A DNA stretch of 64,000 bases from Epiperipatus broadwayi. Its lineage: Eukaryota > Onychophora > Udeonychophora > Euonychophora > Peripatidae. Position 1 is the first letter of the stretch. Every line of letters starts with the position of its first letter. Where the stretch lies: NCBI GenBank assembly GCA_028023455.1, contig JAQFVV010006451.1, positions 1,041,501-1,105,500 of the forward strand, written 5' to 3'. The notes under the pieces are model-generated. The model worked only from the letters and a program-made list of their open reading frames with translations, searched no databases and had not been told where the DNA came from. The position numbers and the translations under genes are program-made. Shown piece by piece: positions 38,285 through 48,884 of this stretch.

Positions 38285-38937
38285 CAAGTATTTTTTTAAT
38301 CACAAAATATTTGGTGTTTTGCTTGAATATGGGACTGTAGACTGTCCCGAAAGCGCTTGGCAGTAAAAAAAAATTTTTGACAATTTATTAATAGCTTCAT
38401 TAACTGTGCGCAGAGCACATATATATATATATATTAATTTATTTAAGCGTTAATGAAGTAAAATCTTAACTATTATTTTTTATAAGCAAATGTCAGATAA
38501 CTTATTTTTAGCAATAACAGTAAAAAATACAACAGTCATTTATATAAGTAGCTCCCTGCAGGGAAAAGGCCTTTCCAATAACCTATCATAAAGGATCAGG
38601 GAAGGTGGAAATACCAAGCTTTCCTATCGCTATTGATAAGAGTATGAGCAGTTTTCTTTCCTGGTTTTACTATCTAATTAAAAGAAAAGACATTTTTTTT
38701 TTATGACCAATTAACTGAGTTGAATATAATTCAATGATCTGAAAGAAAATTTCTAAAACTCTTTAATTATAGGTAATAACGTAGCTTAAACCACAGCACA
38801 TGCCCTTTACAGATGGAAACTCTAATATAATTTCACTTGACTCAGATTCAGATTGTAGGCAAAATAAATGGATGCACTCTGAGAGATTCTTCTTGTAACT
38901 ATAAAAAATGAAAAATACCTGCAAGAGTTATTAAAGG
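38285..38937. other. AT-rich stretch without genes
   Basis: Nothing supported beyond a (TA)n run near 38419-38433. Confidence 0.5.
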
Positions 38938-39350
38938 GGATTTGAACTAAGAATTTCAAGCTTTCTTCATCTATTCACTCCATCTTTATAACCGACACAC
39001 ATGACCACACTCACATGTGAAAAAGATAAATAATTGATATACGTATTTCGTGCTGAACTAACACTCATCAGTTGGTCCAGATCATCATCTCTCATATATA
39101 TATATATATATAATCAGCGCTCAGTTTTATATTAAGATAGCAAATCATCAACCTTTAATGGACAAACTTCAAACTTCTCCATCCTCCAGCTCTTCAGCAA
39201 TCATTCAAAATCTGATGATGGAATACATGAAATACATATAATGGAGATCATTTGTCTTTTTCACATGTGGGTGATCATTTCTATCGGTTATATAAGAAAA
39301 AGTGGGTTAATGAAGAAAGCTTGAATTTCTGAATTCAAATCATCTTTAAT
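38938..39350. repeat. Fold-back family R4, copy 1
   Basis: The outer ends GAATTTCAAGCTTTCTTCAT (38951-38970) and ATGAAGAAAGCTTGAATTTC (about 39310-39330) are inverted. Further inverted matches include CACATGTGAAAAAGA with TCTTTTTCACATGTG. The interior holds ATACGTATTTCGTGCTGAAC and CATCAGTTGGTCCAGATCAT, which recur in the larger palindrome at 56267-56855. Confidence 0.7.
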
Positions 39351-39778
39351 TATATCTTAAAGTTTGTTATTTACAATATACTAGTATTGATTTATTACTA
39401 TAAAAACTATGTTACTGAAACCAAAAACTGTTAATTTATTCACTCATAACTTTCATGAATAAAACCTAATTACTCACACATCAACTGCCATTGTTTTCTA
39501 GACAAGGTGGTAGTAATATTTTTTGAAAACACGTTTATTTTGGATGATTATTTGACAATTGTCAAAATGCTTGATTTTAGGAGTATCTCTACATTCATTT
39601 GCTAAAGGTTGTTTAATAACGCATTATTCTGACTAGGTGCCTATTTATGATTTTGAAATTTTGAGTTTGTTATACACTTCTGATAACTCAGTTACTGCTA
39701 TTACAAAATAAAATAAAAATCTTTTGTATTTTTTTATTAAATTGAAATTTTATTAAGTAGACATCATTAATAGACTGA
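39351..39778. other. AT-rich stretch without genes
   Basis: Nothing supported. Confidence 0.45.
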
Positions 39779-39908
39779 CAATTAAAGAATTAAAAAAGGC
39801 AAATAAGACTTCCATTAAAAATTCTATCAATTTATCACTCTCAACTACAAACAAGCAATCATCCATATATCTAATGAATTACTTTAAATATAAACAATTC
39901 TGTTTTTT
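39779..39908 (-). mobile_element. PLE-C inverted fragment
   Basis: The minus strand reads R-Y-M-D-D followed by C-L-F-V-V-E-S-D-K-L, the RT catalytic box and its downstream sequence, matching the plus copy at 39968 and 40373 on. It begins about 45 bases upstream of that box and is only about 130 bp long. Confidence 0.75.
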
Positions 39909-39967
39909 TAAAGAATTGTTTGTATTTACTGTTATTTGTTAGATATGTGGATGATTTTTTGTTGAAA
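39909..39967 (+). repeat. PLE-C short partial copy
   Basis: Begins AAGAATTGTTTGTATTTACT and stops just after TTAGATATGTGGATGATT. It is a third copy of the same 5' truncated start, placed between the inverted fragment and the main copy. Confidence 0.75.
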
Positions 39968-40022
39968 AAAAGAATTGTTTATATTTAATAAAGTAATTTG
40001 TTAGATATGTGGATGATTGTTT

Positions 40023-40372
40023 TATATATATATATTTTTATAATAATAAAAAAATAAAAAAAAAAAAATAAAATAAAAATAAAAAAATAAAAAAATATTT
40101 TTTTTAAATTTTACTTTTAATATTTTTAATCTCATATATAAAAGTTGTAGTGTATGAGAAAGAGAAAGTATTATTAATATAATATATTAATTAATTTTTT
40201 ATACTGTGTTAAATATATTTGTTTAAATTATTATTATATAATTTAAAAATACAGACATTTAATGGTTGTAGTTATTTATATATATATATATATATGTCAA
40301 AGCATTGTCTGGGAAGTGAACCCAGGCCAGCTGCTTGGAAGGCAGTTATGCTAATCACTAGGCTACCAATAT
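40023..40372. mobile_element. Insertion in PLE-C: AT-rich DNA plus a minus-strand SINE
   Basis: A/T-rich low-complexity DNA (40023-40294) is followed by a subfamily I SINE on the minus strand (40295-40369). The SINE has AAAGCATTGTCTGGGAAGTG at the 3' end and CTAGGCTACCAAT at the 5' end. TTGTTT (40017-40022 and 40373-40378) suggests one insertion event. The AT-rich portion is unlike the other SINE tails. Confidence 0.65.
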
Positions 40373-41377
40373 TTGTTTGTAGTTGAGAATGATAAATTGA
40401 AGGAATTTGTAAATGAGTTTAATTGTTTTGATCCTTCTATAAGATATGTGGTAAAGAGAAGGGGGTTAGATTTTGTTAAGTTAAAATTTTTAGATCTTTT
40501 GGTGATTAGAAATGTAAAGATTAATTGTTTAGTATGCAGTCATTCTGTTAAAAGTAAAGAATTAAGGTCTATAATTAAACCTGATAGCTATCAGTCTGTA
40601 TCTCATAAAGTAGCTGCTTTAAGAAATTATTGTTATAGGAATAAGAAATTAAACAATTCTAGTGGGGTAGCTTTGTTTCAGAAAAGTCAATTTTATAAAG
40701 ATTATTTGAGTGTTGGTTACTCTGATTAATTTGTCAAAAGTATTTTTTTTTAAGCATTGGTGGTCGAGAGATAAGAAGTTGCCCCAGGTTAGCATGTTTG
40801 CTTCCTGGCTAATGTTATGACACATGAGATAAAAAAAAAGTATTTTTTTTAATAGTAATATTTATAAGGATATAAAGGATAAAGAAAAATGTGATTTTAT
40901 TTCTTTGTTATTTAAATTGACTTCTTATAAAATTGTATGTAAAAATAGTAATTTGTTTGGAAATAAGAAAATTGCTTGGAAAAGGGGTATTACTTTAAAT
41001 AATTTATTAAATAGTACCAAAGGAAATTTTTAATAGGAGGACTATTCCTGGTGTAGTGCATTCTATCTCTTGTTTTTGTAAGAAGGTTTACATAGGACAG
41101 AGTAGTTTGAGTTTAAATGAAAGAATAAAGGTTCATAAAAGTCAGGTTAGAAATAAATATCTTAGTTTTTTTTTTGTATGCCCATGAAAAAGATACAGGC
41201 CACATTATTGATTTTGATGAAATTAAGGTTATTTTCTTTGAGAGAAATGAAATAAAAAGAATTAAAGAATCTTTATTACTGAAAATTTATTATTCTGAAG
41301 CAATTAACTTATTTAAAAGTTATTTTAATATTAAGAGTGGATGTGAAGTAAATGGATTTGTAAGTAATGTTTCATAA
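40373..41377 (+). pseudogene. PLE-C RT C-terminus and GIY-YIG endonuclease, broken
   Basis: 40373-40729 holds the RT connection region: FVVENDKLKEFVNEF, KFLDLLVIRN (aligned with NYLDLMITR of PLE-A) and SVSHKVAALRNYCYRNKKL. After a SINE insertion the frame restarts near 40860. About 41035-41160 encodes VVHSISC.CKKVYIGQSSLSL, a GIY-YIG core with YIG and a following N-E-R-I-K-V-H helix. 41174-41377 is the C-terminal part. A T-run near 41166-41176 shifts the frame. The RT part upstream of the catalytic box is missing. The role was TE replication and insertion; this copy cannot function. Confidence 0.75.
40752..40838 (+). mobile_element. tRNA-derived SINE, subfamily II (internally deleted), in PLE-C
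   Basis: AAGCATTGGTGGTCGAGAGA, then GAAGTTGCCCCAGGTTAGCA, B-box remnant TTTGCTTCCTGG and 3' end AATGTTATGACACATGAG plus A-run. About 20 bp of the middle is missing. GTATTTTTTTT on both sides is a plausible target duplication. Confidence 0.75.
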
Positions 41378-42457
41378 AAATATGGCAATGTTTTGTAGAC
41401 TTGAGAAGTGTGCTGATAGCAGTGAAACCATTGTTTGTGTTTTTGATTTTTTTTTTTGGGGGGGTAGTCTGGTTGAATTTTGGATTTGGGGTGATTTTTA
41501 ATTATTTATTAACAAGTTTAGCTTTATGCTTATAAGGCTTATATGTAATATTATCAATAAGGTCTAATTCTTATGAACATGTGTTTTAATAATCTCTGTG
41601 TATTGTTGTGTTTATGGGGAAATGGATAGAAATTATTACAACACATGCTCAGAGGAGTTAGTCTTTATTTATAATATTACATACATGTGGTTGCAATATA
41701 AATAATAGTAATATATTGAAACAGTAAGGTCTGCTTTGCAGATCTTCGTTTCACCTTTTCTCACCTACTTCCGACCCTCATACCTTAGTTCGAACCCCAA
41801 TCTATCATAGTGTGTCTGCAATATGCTTATATACCGAAAATCCCACCTAATTTTAAATCACGAGTACAATGCTCATATTATATATATAACTCATTCCCAA
41901 ATAAATAAAAGATTATAGATTATGTATATGTTCACATAATTTTGATTTATTAAAAAGTAGGTTATATAGGTCGTAATTGTGTGCACACTATGATATGCAT
42001 TTTAAAACATATCAAAATTATAAACTGTTAAAGTTATTTTGTTTGAATCTGTTTGCAAATATATTACCGTCGTAATATATTTTGATTTAAAATAAAACTC
42101 ATTTAGTAAATATTCGTTTAGTAAATAGATTCAAATATTGCAATTTAAAAGTAAAATGATTTTCGTTTAATTTAATAAAAGTCATTCCAAATATTTCTGT
42201 TAAATGAGGGACAATAGTTTAATTAGTTAATGTTATATAAGTTTATCTAAAAACAGCAGATGTCCACTTAAGGTTTTCTTTAATTAGTAAAAGTAATTTT
42301 AATTAAATCTAGTTTGTAATTCAAATGTCGACAGGAAAATTAACAAAAGAAATTAATTAATGTTGACTTCCTTTAGACATTAGGATGATTTAATTACAGC
42401 TGATAAGTCCGATATATTTTTGTAACGCTCCAGGGCAGTTCTATTGTTAAAGTCTAC

Positions 42458-42466
42458 TATAAAAAG
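42458..42466 (+). promoter_or_regulatory. TATA box in the 5' LTR
   Basis: TATAAAAAG, preserved at 50566-50574 in the other repeat, about 125 bp before the short ORF. Transcription would be expected to start about 25-30 bp downstream. Confidence 0.55.
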
Positions 42467-42589
42467 AAGGGTTTTCTTTTGTTCTCCATTCTAATGTTTC
42501 TAAGAAAAATCATTCTGAGGTCTAATGTTTCTAACCAAAATTATTGTAATAATTTGCTAACCTTGACATGACAGAGTAGAGGCATCAAG

Positions 42590-42700
42590 ATGGCTATGTC
42601 CCCTCAGAATATTCGGCCGCTGCTCCAGACCATCGGAAGCTATCACATAAGGAACCCCGGAACTGCTGCCGCTGCCAAAAATATGAACATTTCCAGATAA
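42590..42700 (+). other. Short exon-like ORF in the 5' LTR (36 codons)
   Basis: ATG in a good context (AAGATGG) opens a frame starting M-A-M-S-P-Q-N and ending at TAA 42698-42700. The segment is visibly GC-richer than the LTR around it. AG/GTAACC, a splice-donor-like match, lies just downstream (about 42704-42711). The other repeat keeps the frame (50698-50817, 39 codons) with substitutions but no frameshift until the last codons. I do not recognise the peptide. It could be an upstream ORF, a captured host first exon, or chance. Confidence 0.35.
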
Positions 42701-44382
42701 TTTAGGTAACCCTAAATTAACCCAAGAGCTCTTGTGATAACTAACATGCTATAGCTATTTAAAAGTGTTTTTCTTATATTTCACATACCTTCATTATGTA
42801 TTTCTTTAATGTGTTTAAATATACTCAACATTTTCCTCTCTATCCTTGGGTTAATATTTTCTATTTATTAAGCTTTCTGTTATTTTATTATGATAATGTG
42901 TCAGAATTGTCTTTGATCAAGTGAATTATTCCTTTTGTTGAAACTAAGATGCCGCTATAAAGGCATATTTTAAATTTTGAAATAATTTCCAATTTTTATT
43001 ATCTTGCAAATCACTCGTTCGAGGGCGATTCTTTTCTTTAATATATAATATAATCACATAGTTTAAAATCTACATGTTATTGATTTTAACTCTAATATGA
43101 GAGTATGTGCGAGGTCAATGATTAAATGTGTCGCCTAATGCATGATTGCGTATATAAATCTATACTTACTTTTCAAACCTGCAAGCATGCATTTTCCTAT
43201 TTTAATTACCATGTTCTACTTAAATTACAAAGTTCATCATTGACGTCGAGAATGTGTGGGCCCTTTTAAATGAATTTCTGGGAATTTGATTGGGCATTTC
43301 TCTTAATCCAAGTAAAACCCATTCAGTATGTTTTATATACACTAGTCTCGTATTGCTGGTAAGTGAATTGGTTGTTGAGACTGCTTTGTTTTATTTTTCC
43401 AAGGATTCTTTACACAGCCAAAGTCCGTTCTCTTTGCGATTTCCAGGCAGACTGTGTCCACAAATGACACACCTGGGAATTAAACGCAATCGTCACCCAG
43501 TCACTAAGTTTCAGCTGTTCATAAAATACTTTCCTACGGGTTAGTGGCAAGATGCCCTCTGTAATCATTCCAAATATTCCATTATTGTTTTATTTTTATA
43601 TTTATTTTACAAAGCATCCGTGACTTAAACGTGTCACACCCTCCAACTTTAATAAATTCATTATCAGCAATACTGACCTCCCAATGCAACTATATTATTA
43701 TTATTCTCAAATAAATGCTTTGATCACATTCCCACTTTGTTGCTTAGTAAGCTTTTGTCCGTGCTATTCTCGAAATCAATAAATATTTTAGAACACTTAA
43801 TTTTCAAATATTTTCTTAAACTTGTATAACTGCTCAAAGCACCTCGCACATGTTCCTATTTCATCAAGCACATTATTGTAATGCTATTAGCCTGAGGAAT
43901 AGAATATATCACTTTGCTTTAAAATTTTTATTTTATTTTATTGGAATATAATGCCAACAATTATTTAATACGCGTCCCTGTCTCATATAAGCAGACAGTG
44001 GTGTTATATATATAATTTATATAAATAAATTTTGTGAAATTATTTAAAACTAAATTTGATCTCTTATTTTATTTGATTCCTATCACTGTCTCGGTCTATA
44101 TATATATATTTTCTGCATTTCTTTCATAAATCCATAGACGTTAATTAGCCACCCAAGCTTTTTTAGTATAGAGTCTTTTGTTTCTCCCTGACCACCAGGC
44201 ACCGGTCAAAGATTATACTAGTAGTGGCATCAGATGCATTATCATGTAGATGGCTGTGAAATTTGGACTTTAGATTTGAACTTAGTATATCTAGAAGGCA
44301 ACCCCTCCTAGAATGTTCAGTTTCATGTCTGAGGTTTGAATTCTGCAGTGTGTTAGCGAGATAGACGATTCTGACTGTTACA

Positions 44383-45037
44383 TAGTATTTTTTTTCCGGG
44401 TCCATGGCTTGCCCAAACGTGGAGCCTCCAATATTTAAACCCCCATATCCCTGTAGATCTTAATTATTTAAACACCCACATCCCTGTAGCTTAATTTTAG
44501 CATTTTGTTTCGTATTTAATCACTCAAATCCTTTATATTTTTGATGTATATAATATTTTTCAAACTCTATATTATCTATTGTTTATTTGCGTGTATATTT
44601 CATATATTTTGTTTGACTCGGGCATTCAATTACTTATTCTATATAATCAGAACTTGTCCAAACTTGCTATAGTGTGATACAAGCTATCTGTATTTATCTG
44701 TATTTGTTGTTTCACTTAAGTCATGCTATATACGCATGATGTGAATTACTTAAATATTGTCCCAAGTGAATATTGTGACAATCTATGAATATTTCAAATA
44801 TTGTATTTTCTATCAAAATAAAGTTTTATTGGCTCAACGTGCAAGATAGCATAATAATAATTTTGTACGGTAATGACCTAGATATAATAGGCTATCGTAT
44901 GGAATTCAGAAATGTAAAAAATAAAATGTCGTATTCAATAAAAAATAATGTTTTAACGAGTGCCCGTAGTTAAATGGAATAGTTATTAAAATTAATTTTG
45001 GGAAGCTAACACTCTATGGATATTTTAACTGGTGACA
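44383..45037 (+). other. Leader-like segment between 5' repeat and PBS-like site
   Basis: 655 bp absent from the 3' repeat. It contains AATAAA (44817-44822) followed by TTTTATTGGCTC and ends CTGGTGACA. That is how a retroelement R-U5 region would look directly before a primer-binding site. It may be the true end of the LTR. Confidence 0.4.
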
Positions 45038-45050
45038 TGGCGCCCAAGGG
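45038..45050 (+). promoter_or_regulatory. Primer-binding-site-like sequence
   Basis: TGGCGCCCAAGGG directly after ACA resembles the tRNA-Lys-type primer sites (TGGCGCC..) of some Gypsy elements and retroviruses. It lies 655 bp inside the 5' repeat end instead of next to it. Confidence 0.5.
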
Positions 45051-45710
45051 TAATTTCATTAAACGGAGTTACTTCTAAAATAAATTTTGTCACCAGGCTA
45101 AATTTTTTTATATGTAATTTTTTTTTTCAACGTTTGTAAATTTTCTTAGACCAAATAATGAGACATGAATCGGATCAATAATTATCTAAATAAAAATATA
45201 TGTATGCTAATCTTAAATAAGAAGGAACAAAATAAGTATACCCAGATCTAGCAAATGTTAACATATATAAATAAAAATTGCTTTAAAAATATATATGTTA
45301 GCGAAATACTTTGACAGGTAGAATTTTTTTATATATACGGGCAGTTAAAAATATATATGTTGGCAGCAGATTTAAGCGAAAAATTTTAGCAGTAGTTGGG
45401 GTTTTAGTGATAAATGTAAAAGCAGTAATTAGGCCAACAGAACTGAGAGGGAGATAACATATTAGCCATTAATAAAATTTGAAATCAACTGTAATAGTAA
45501 TCACAGAGAGTCAAACAAGTAAAATATAATAACAGTATTTTTTTACTATCTTAGTTTTAGTAAGTTCAATTTAAAACAGTTTAAAAGCTTTCTTTTTCTG
45601 TGCACCTATTCATTTAAAAAAAATTTTTTTTTAGGTTATATTAAATAGTTATCAATAAAATAAAAGGAAAAAATCATCATCATCATTGATCAGAATAATC
45701 CTCCAACGCC

Positions 45711-46560
45711 ATGGATAATATGGAAAACAACCACGATGAACAAGACTACAAATCAGAGCTGTCAGACCTTTGCCAGCAATCGACCAATTTCTCAAACCAA
45801 CAATAGTACTCGAGATGCAGCCTGCAGTACATTAATTTCAGACCTCAGGATTCAAACCCAGATTGATAAAATAATCACCTTTCAGATATTTCGAGGAGAA
45901 ATAGGAGAAAATCCCCACCCACACTTGGATAGCTTGCGGGATTTTTTTCTCTTTATAAGATGAACTGTCACAAACAGCCTGTGATCGCTAGTCATTACTT
46001 ATATGGCTATGCAAGAGATTGGTGGGGCATGTTGACTAAAAAACTGAGTGACTTTTCCAATTACTGTAAAACATTGTTGAAGTATTATTGGAGTGATGAT
46101 CAACAGAGTGGGATCTTTAATACAATTTGCCAGAAGAAGTATGAAGCAATCAAAGAGACTTGCGTGCAATTTTTTGTCCGTCTGGTAAACCGATTTAAAT
46201 CACTCACCATGTTCAAGTTTTCAGATACCTACATCATCTGTACAATCCAACAGAATATGCCATTACCTATCCAATGGCTTATGGTCAGCAGCAGGATCAA
46301 AGATGTGGAAGTCATGGCAGAATTTTTGACAATGATCAACTCTGGCCCATGGAATCCCCACAGTCAATCGGAACAAAATATGATTGGAGGAAATACGAGA
46401 CCCAAAACAACCCTGTTAGCACAACCCAACTACTCTCATCCTCCAACAAAAGGAAGCCTCTCAGGGAATATGAATCCCATGTCAATGGTTATTCGAGAAG
46501 AGGACCCCACCTATGGAGTTCCTATTGGTCCGTGTCCAGTAATAAACATCGGAGTGGGAT
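45711..46560 (+). pseudogene. Ty3/Gypsy gag, frameshifted
   Basis: A start at 45711 (CCATGG context, M-D-N-M-E-N-N) opens about 32 codons and then stops. The frame of 45736-45963 continues with FRGEIGENPHPHLDSLRDFF, and 45960-46691 carries HYLYGYARDWWGML, the A-x-x-W-W signature of retrotransposon gag, then ENRFKSL-like and CTIQQNM segments. Two frame changes separate these parts. Gag forms the cytoplasmic particle that packages element RNA. No CCHC zinc knuckle was found before the protease. Confidence 0.7.
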
Positions 46561-46900
46561 CCATTGAAATTCCTGCCCTCATTGACACTGGCAGTCAGAT
46601 TTCCTGCATTTCAAAGGGATGGTTGCTACAAATGGAAAAACAGAGCGAATGTATAACTAGGTTACCATCCCATCCATATGAAACTGGCTGATGGAAAATG
46701 AACCAAGACTGAAGCATACCAAGTATGGTTAGTAATAAACTTCAGGAAAATAACCATTGGGCACACTTTCCTAGTTATAAAAGGATTGGTCCATGATGTC
46801 ATAATTGGATCTGATTTTCTGACCCAAAATAAGTGTATCCTTGACTATGCCATGAGTTCAATCATGGTCCAGCAAGAGAAGATAGATGTTAATGAAGCCA
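46500..46900 (+). pseudogene. Retrotransposon aspartic protease, broken
   Basis: The active-site motif is LIDTGSQISCIS, with DTGS at 46584-46595, in the same frame as the gag C-terminus. The closing motif of the fold, VHDVIIGSDFL, is at 46788-46820, in the 46786-47148 frame. Between them a frame change near 46680 and an in-frame stop near 46703 disrupt the domain. The protease normally cleaves Gag-Pol. Confidence 0.75.
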
Positions 46901-47144
46901 ATGTCTTACCTGGAGTCCAAGGTCAGTGTATGGAAGCCAGCATTGATGAAAAAGATAAGGTCAAAGAGTCATCACTAGAAACCATCGAGAATCAGTCCCA
47001 ATTGCATCAACTATTGATGGCAAGTCAGCAAATCTTCTCTCCAATCCCTGGAGAAATTAAAAGTTATGTCCACTGGATTCATGTGAAGGAGGAAACCCAC
47101 TTCCAGGCCCGGACATACCCATTCCTTTCCAATATCAAGATGAA

Positions 47145-48884
47145 TTGAGTGCACAGATCCAACAGATGATTTCATGGGAAGTAATTGAGAAAGGATCATC
47201 GCCCTATAATAACTCATTAGTGGTTGTGAAAAAGAAAAATGGGTCTATAAGACTGTGTTTTGGCGCCAGAATGCTCAACAATATCATGATACCAGAACGG
47301 GATATCCCACCACCTGTACAGGAAGTTTTCCTCAAATTATCTACAAAGAATATTTTTTCCACATTAGACTTAACTGATAGCTATTGGCAGATGATATTTC
47401 ACCCCCAAGACAGGAAATACATGGCCTTCCATCACAATGGGCAAACACATCTGTTTAAGAGAGTACCTTTTGGGCTCATAAATAGTGGCACTGGACTAAT
47501 GAGGTGCTTGGACCAAGTTCTATCCGAAGATCTAAAAAAAAAATTAGTGTGCTATATTCATGATGTGGTCATTGCATCGTGCAACCCTCAGGAACACCTG
47601 GAGCACCTGAAGCAGTTCTTTTCTAAATGTGCCCAAAAGAATATTACTGTGAATCTGGAAAAGAGTCACTTTGCTCTAAAAGAAATTGCATTTTTAGGAC
47701 ACATAATAAATGGACAAGGAATTCGGACCCATCCGGATAAGGTAGAAGCAATCCAGAACTTCCCGAGGCCTATCAATAGAAAGCAGATTAGATCCTTTTT
47801 AGGCCTCTGCAATTATTTCCACAAGTTCTATCTGGGCTTTGCAAAAGATACCTCCACATTGCTGGAACTATTGAAGCAACACCATCAGTGGGAATGGAAT
47901 GAACAGCACGAGCAAGATTTCAAGAAAATCAAGGACAATTTTTTCCAGACTGTGATGTTATGTTATCCTGATTTCACTCACCCATTCTATTTGCAGACCG
48001 ATAGCAGCAAGAACGGTCTAGGTGTTGTACTCTTCCAGGTTAATCATGAAGGCCAACATCAGGTATTGTACTTCAGTAGCCATACATTAAGAGGTGTAGA
48101 AAGAAACTATACTGTCACTGAACAAGAGACTTTAGCCATTGTATGGGCATGCAGCAAATTCAAGCAGATATTGCTGGGATCGGAAGTAATTATAATTATG
48201 GACCAGTGGTGCTTGGAATTTCTGAATAAGAGTTATCTAAACAACAATCACCTTATACGATGGAGCTTGTCATTGCAGAAATTCCACTACAAGATAATTT
48301 ATTGCCCAGGCCCTGAAAATATTGTGGCCGATGTATTGAGTTGTCACCCTGTGGAAGTTAAGCTTTGCAACCCTATGGTATCAGACCAGCCATTAATAAT
48401 CATGACTAATGTGTTGGACCAGGAAATTGAAAAGAAACTTAAGAATTTGCAGTATTGGCAGGAAAATCAGCCCCAGTACAGAGATTTAATGCAAGAAGTC
48501 CAAAGGCAAGGAAACCCTGCTCAAGGATGTACCACTGGTAGAAGAAAAAGGAGATACAGATTGCAAAATGGAATTTTGCTGCAACAAACTGAGAATAGAT
48601 TGTGGAAAATTCTCATACCACCTGATTTAAGAAGCCCACTAATCACTTACATGCACAGCCTGGTGGGACATTATGGTCCCAGGAAAACCGAAGAGGCCCT
48701 GAGGTGGAAGTTTCATTGGCCACAGATGTATAGTGATATATTACATACCCTCCAGAAATGTAATACATGCGCCAAAAGCAAACCCCCAAATAAGATCTTC
48801 AGCAGTACACCCACCTCCATTATTATTGGGACCCAACAAGGTATTGGCAGTAGACCACTATGGGCCACTAACATCCTATCATAG
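47145..48884 (+). CDS. Ty3/Gypsy Pol: reverse transcriptase, RNase H and integrase zinc finger
   Basis: 579 codons open. RT: VVVKKKNGSIRLC (about residues 25-37), motif A STLDLTDSYWQM (67-78), motif B VPFGLINSG, and motif C YIHDVVIAS with codons for YIHD at 47553-47564. The usual first catalytic Asp is His (CAT). FLGHIINGQGI and RSFLGLCNYFHKFY follow. RNase H: FYLQTDSSKNGLGVVL and TEQETLAIVWACSKFK. The integrase HHCC finger is H..H in HSLVGHYG and C..C in KCNTCAK (about 48654-48780). The frame then leaves the integrase core by a frameshift near 48840. Replication competence is unlikely given the YIHD change and the frameshifts. Confidence 0.85.
   Translation: MSAQIQQMISWEVIEKGSSPYNNSLVVVKKKNGSIRLCFGARMLNNIMIPERDIPPPVQEVFLKLSTKNIFSTLDLTDSYWQMIFHPQDRKYMAFHHNGQTHLFKRVPFGLINSGTGLMRCLDQVLSEDLKKKLVCYIHDVVIASCNPQEHLEHLKQFFSKCAQKNITVNLEKSHFALKEIAFLGHIINGQGIRTHPDKVEAIQNFPRPINRKQIRSFLGLCNYFHKFYLGFAKDTSTLLELLKQHHQWEWNEQHEQDFKKIKDNFFQTVMLCYPDFTHPFYLQTDSSKNGLGVVLFQVNHEGQHQVLYFSSHTLRGVERNYTVTEQETLAIVWACSKFKQILLGSEVIIIMDQWCLEFLNKSYLNNNHLIRWSLSLQKFHYKIIYCPGPENIVADVLSCHPVEVKLCNPMVSDQPLIIMTNVLDQEIEKKLKNLQYWQENQPQYRDLMQEVQRQGNPAQGCTTGRRKRRYRLQNGILLQQTENRLWKILIPPDLRSPLITYMHSLVGHYGPRKTEEALRWKFHWPQMYSDILHTLQKCNTCAKSKPPNKIFSSTPTSIIIGTQQGIGSRPLWATNILS

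Larger units (their letters stand above)
39968..41420 (+). mobile_element. Penelope-like element C, 5' truncated and interrupted
   Basis: Starts AAGAATTGTTTATATTTAAT, reaches the RT catalytic box near 40003-40017, and is broken by an insertion at about 40023-40372 (flanked by TTGTTT). It resumes at 40373 and is broken again by a SINE at 40752. It ends after the GIY-YIG region near 41380-41420. Its sequence is clearly distinct from PLE-A and PLE-B. Confidence 0.75.
41717..44382 (+). repeat. 5' long terminal repeat (2666 bp)
   Basis: Nearly identical (mid-90s percent by eye) to 49825-52558. Begins TGAAACAGTAAGGTCTGC and ends GATTCTGACTGTTACA. It contains a TATA box, a short GC-richer ORF (42590-42700) and an 84-codon frame (43290-43544). 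The latter keeps length in both repeats but carries about a dozen amino-acid differences, so it shows no sign of constraint. Confidence 0.85.

Noticed and set aside
42401-42440. Hammerhead ribozyme core (CTGATAAGTCC) in the LTR
   Set aside because: The CTGATGA and GAAA core elements are not both present, and no three-stem fold could be drawn. PLEs can carry such ribozymes, but none was seen at their ends here.
43290-43544. 84-codon frame present in both LTRs
   Set aside because: Same length in both, but about a dozen amino-acid changes and no recognisable domain. Shared length is expected from LTR duplication.
44163-44405. 80-codon minus frame at the LTR end
   Set aside because: The matching segment of the other LTR has indels that break it, so there is no constraint.
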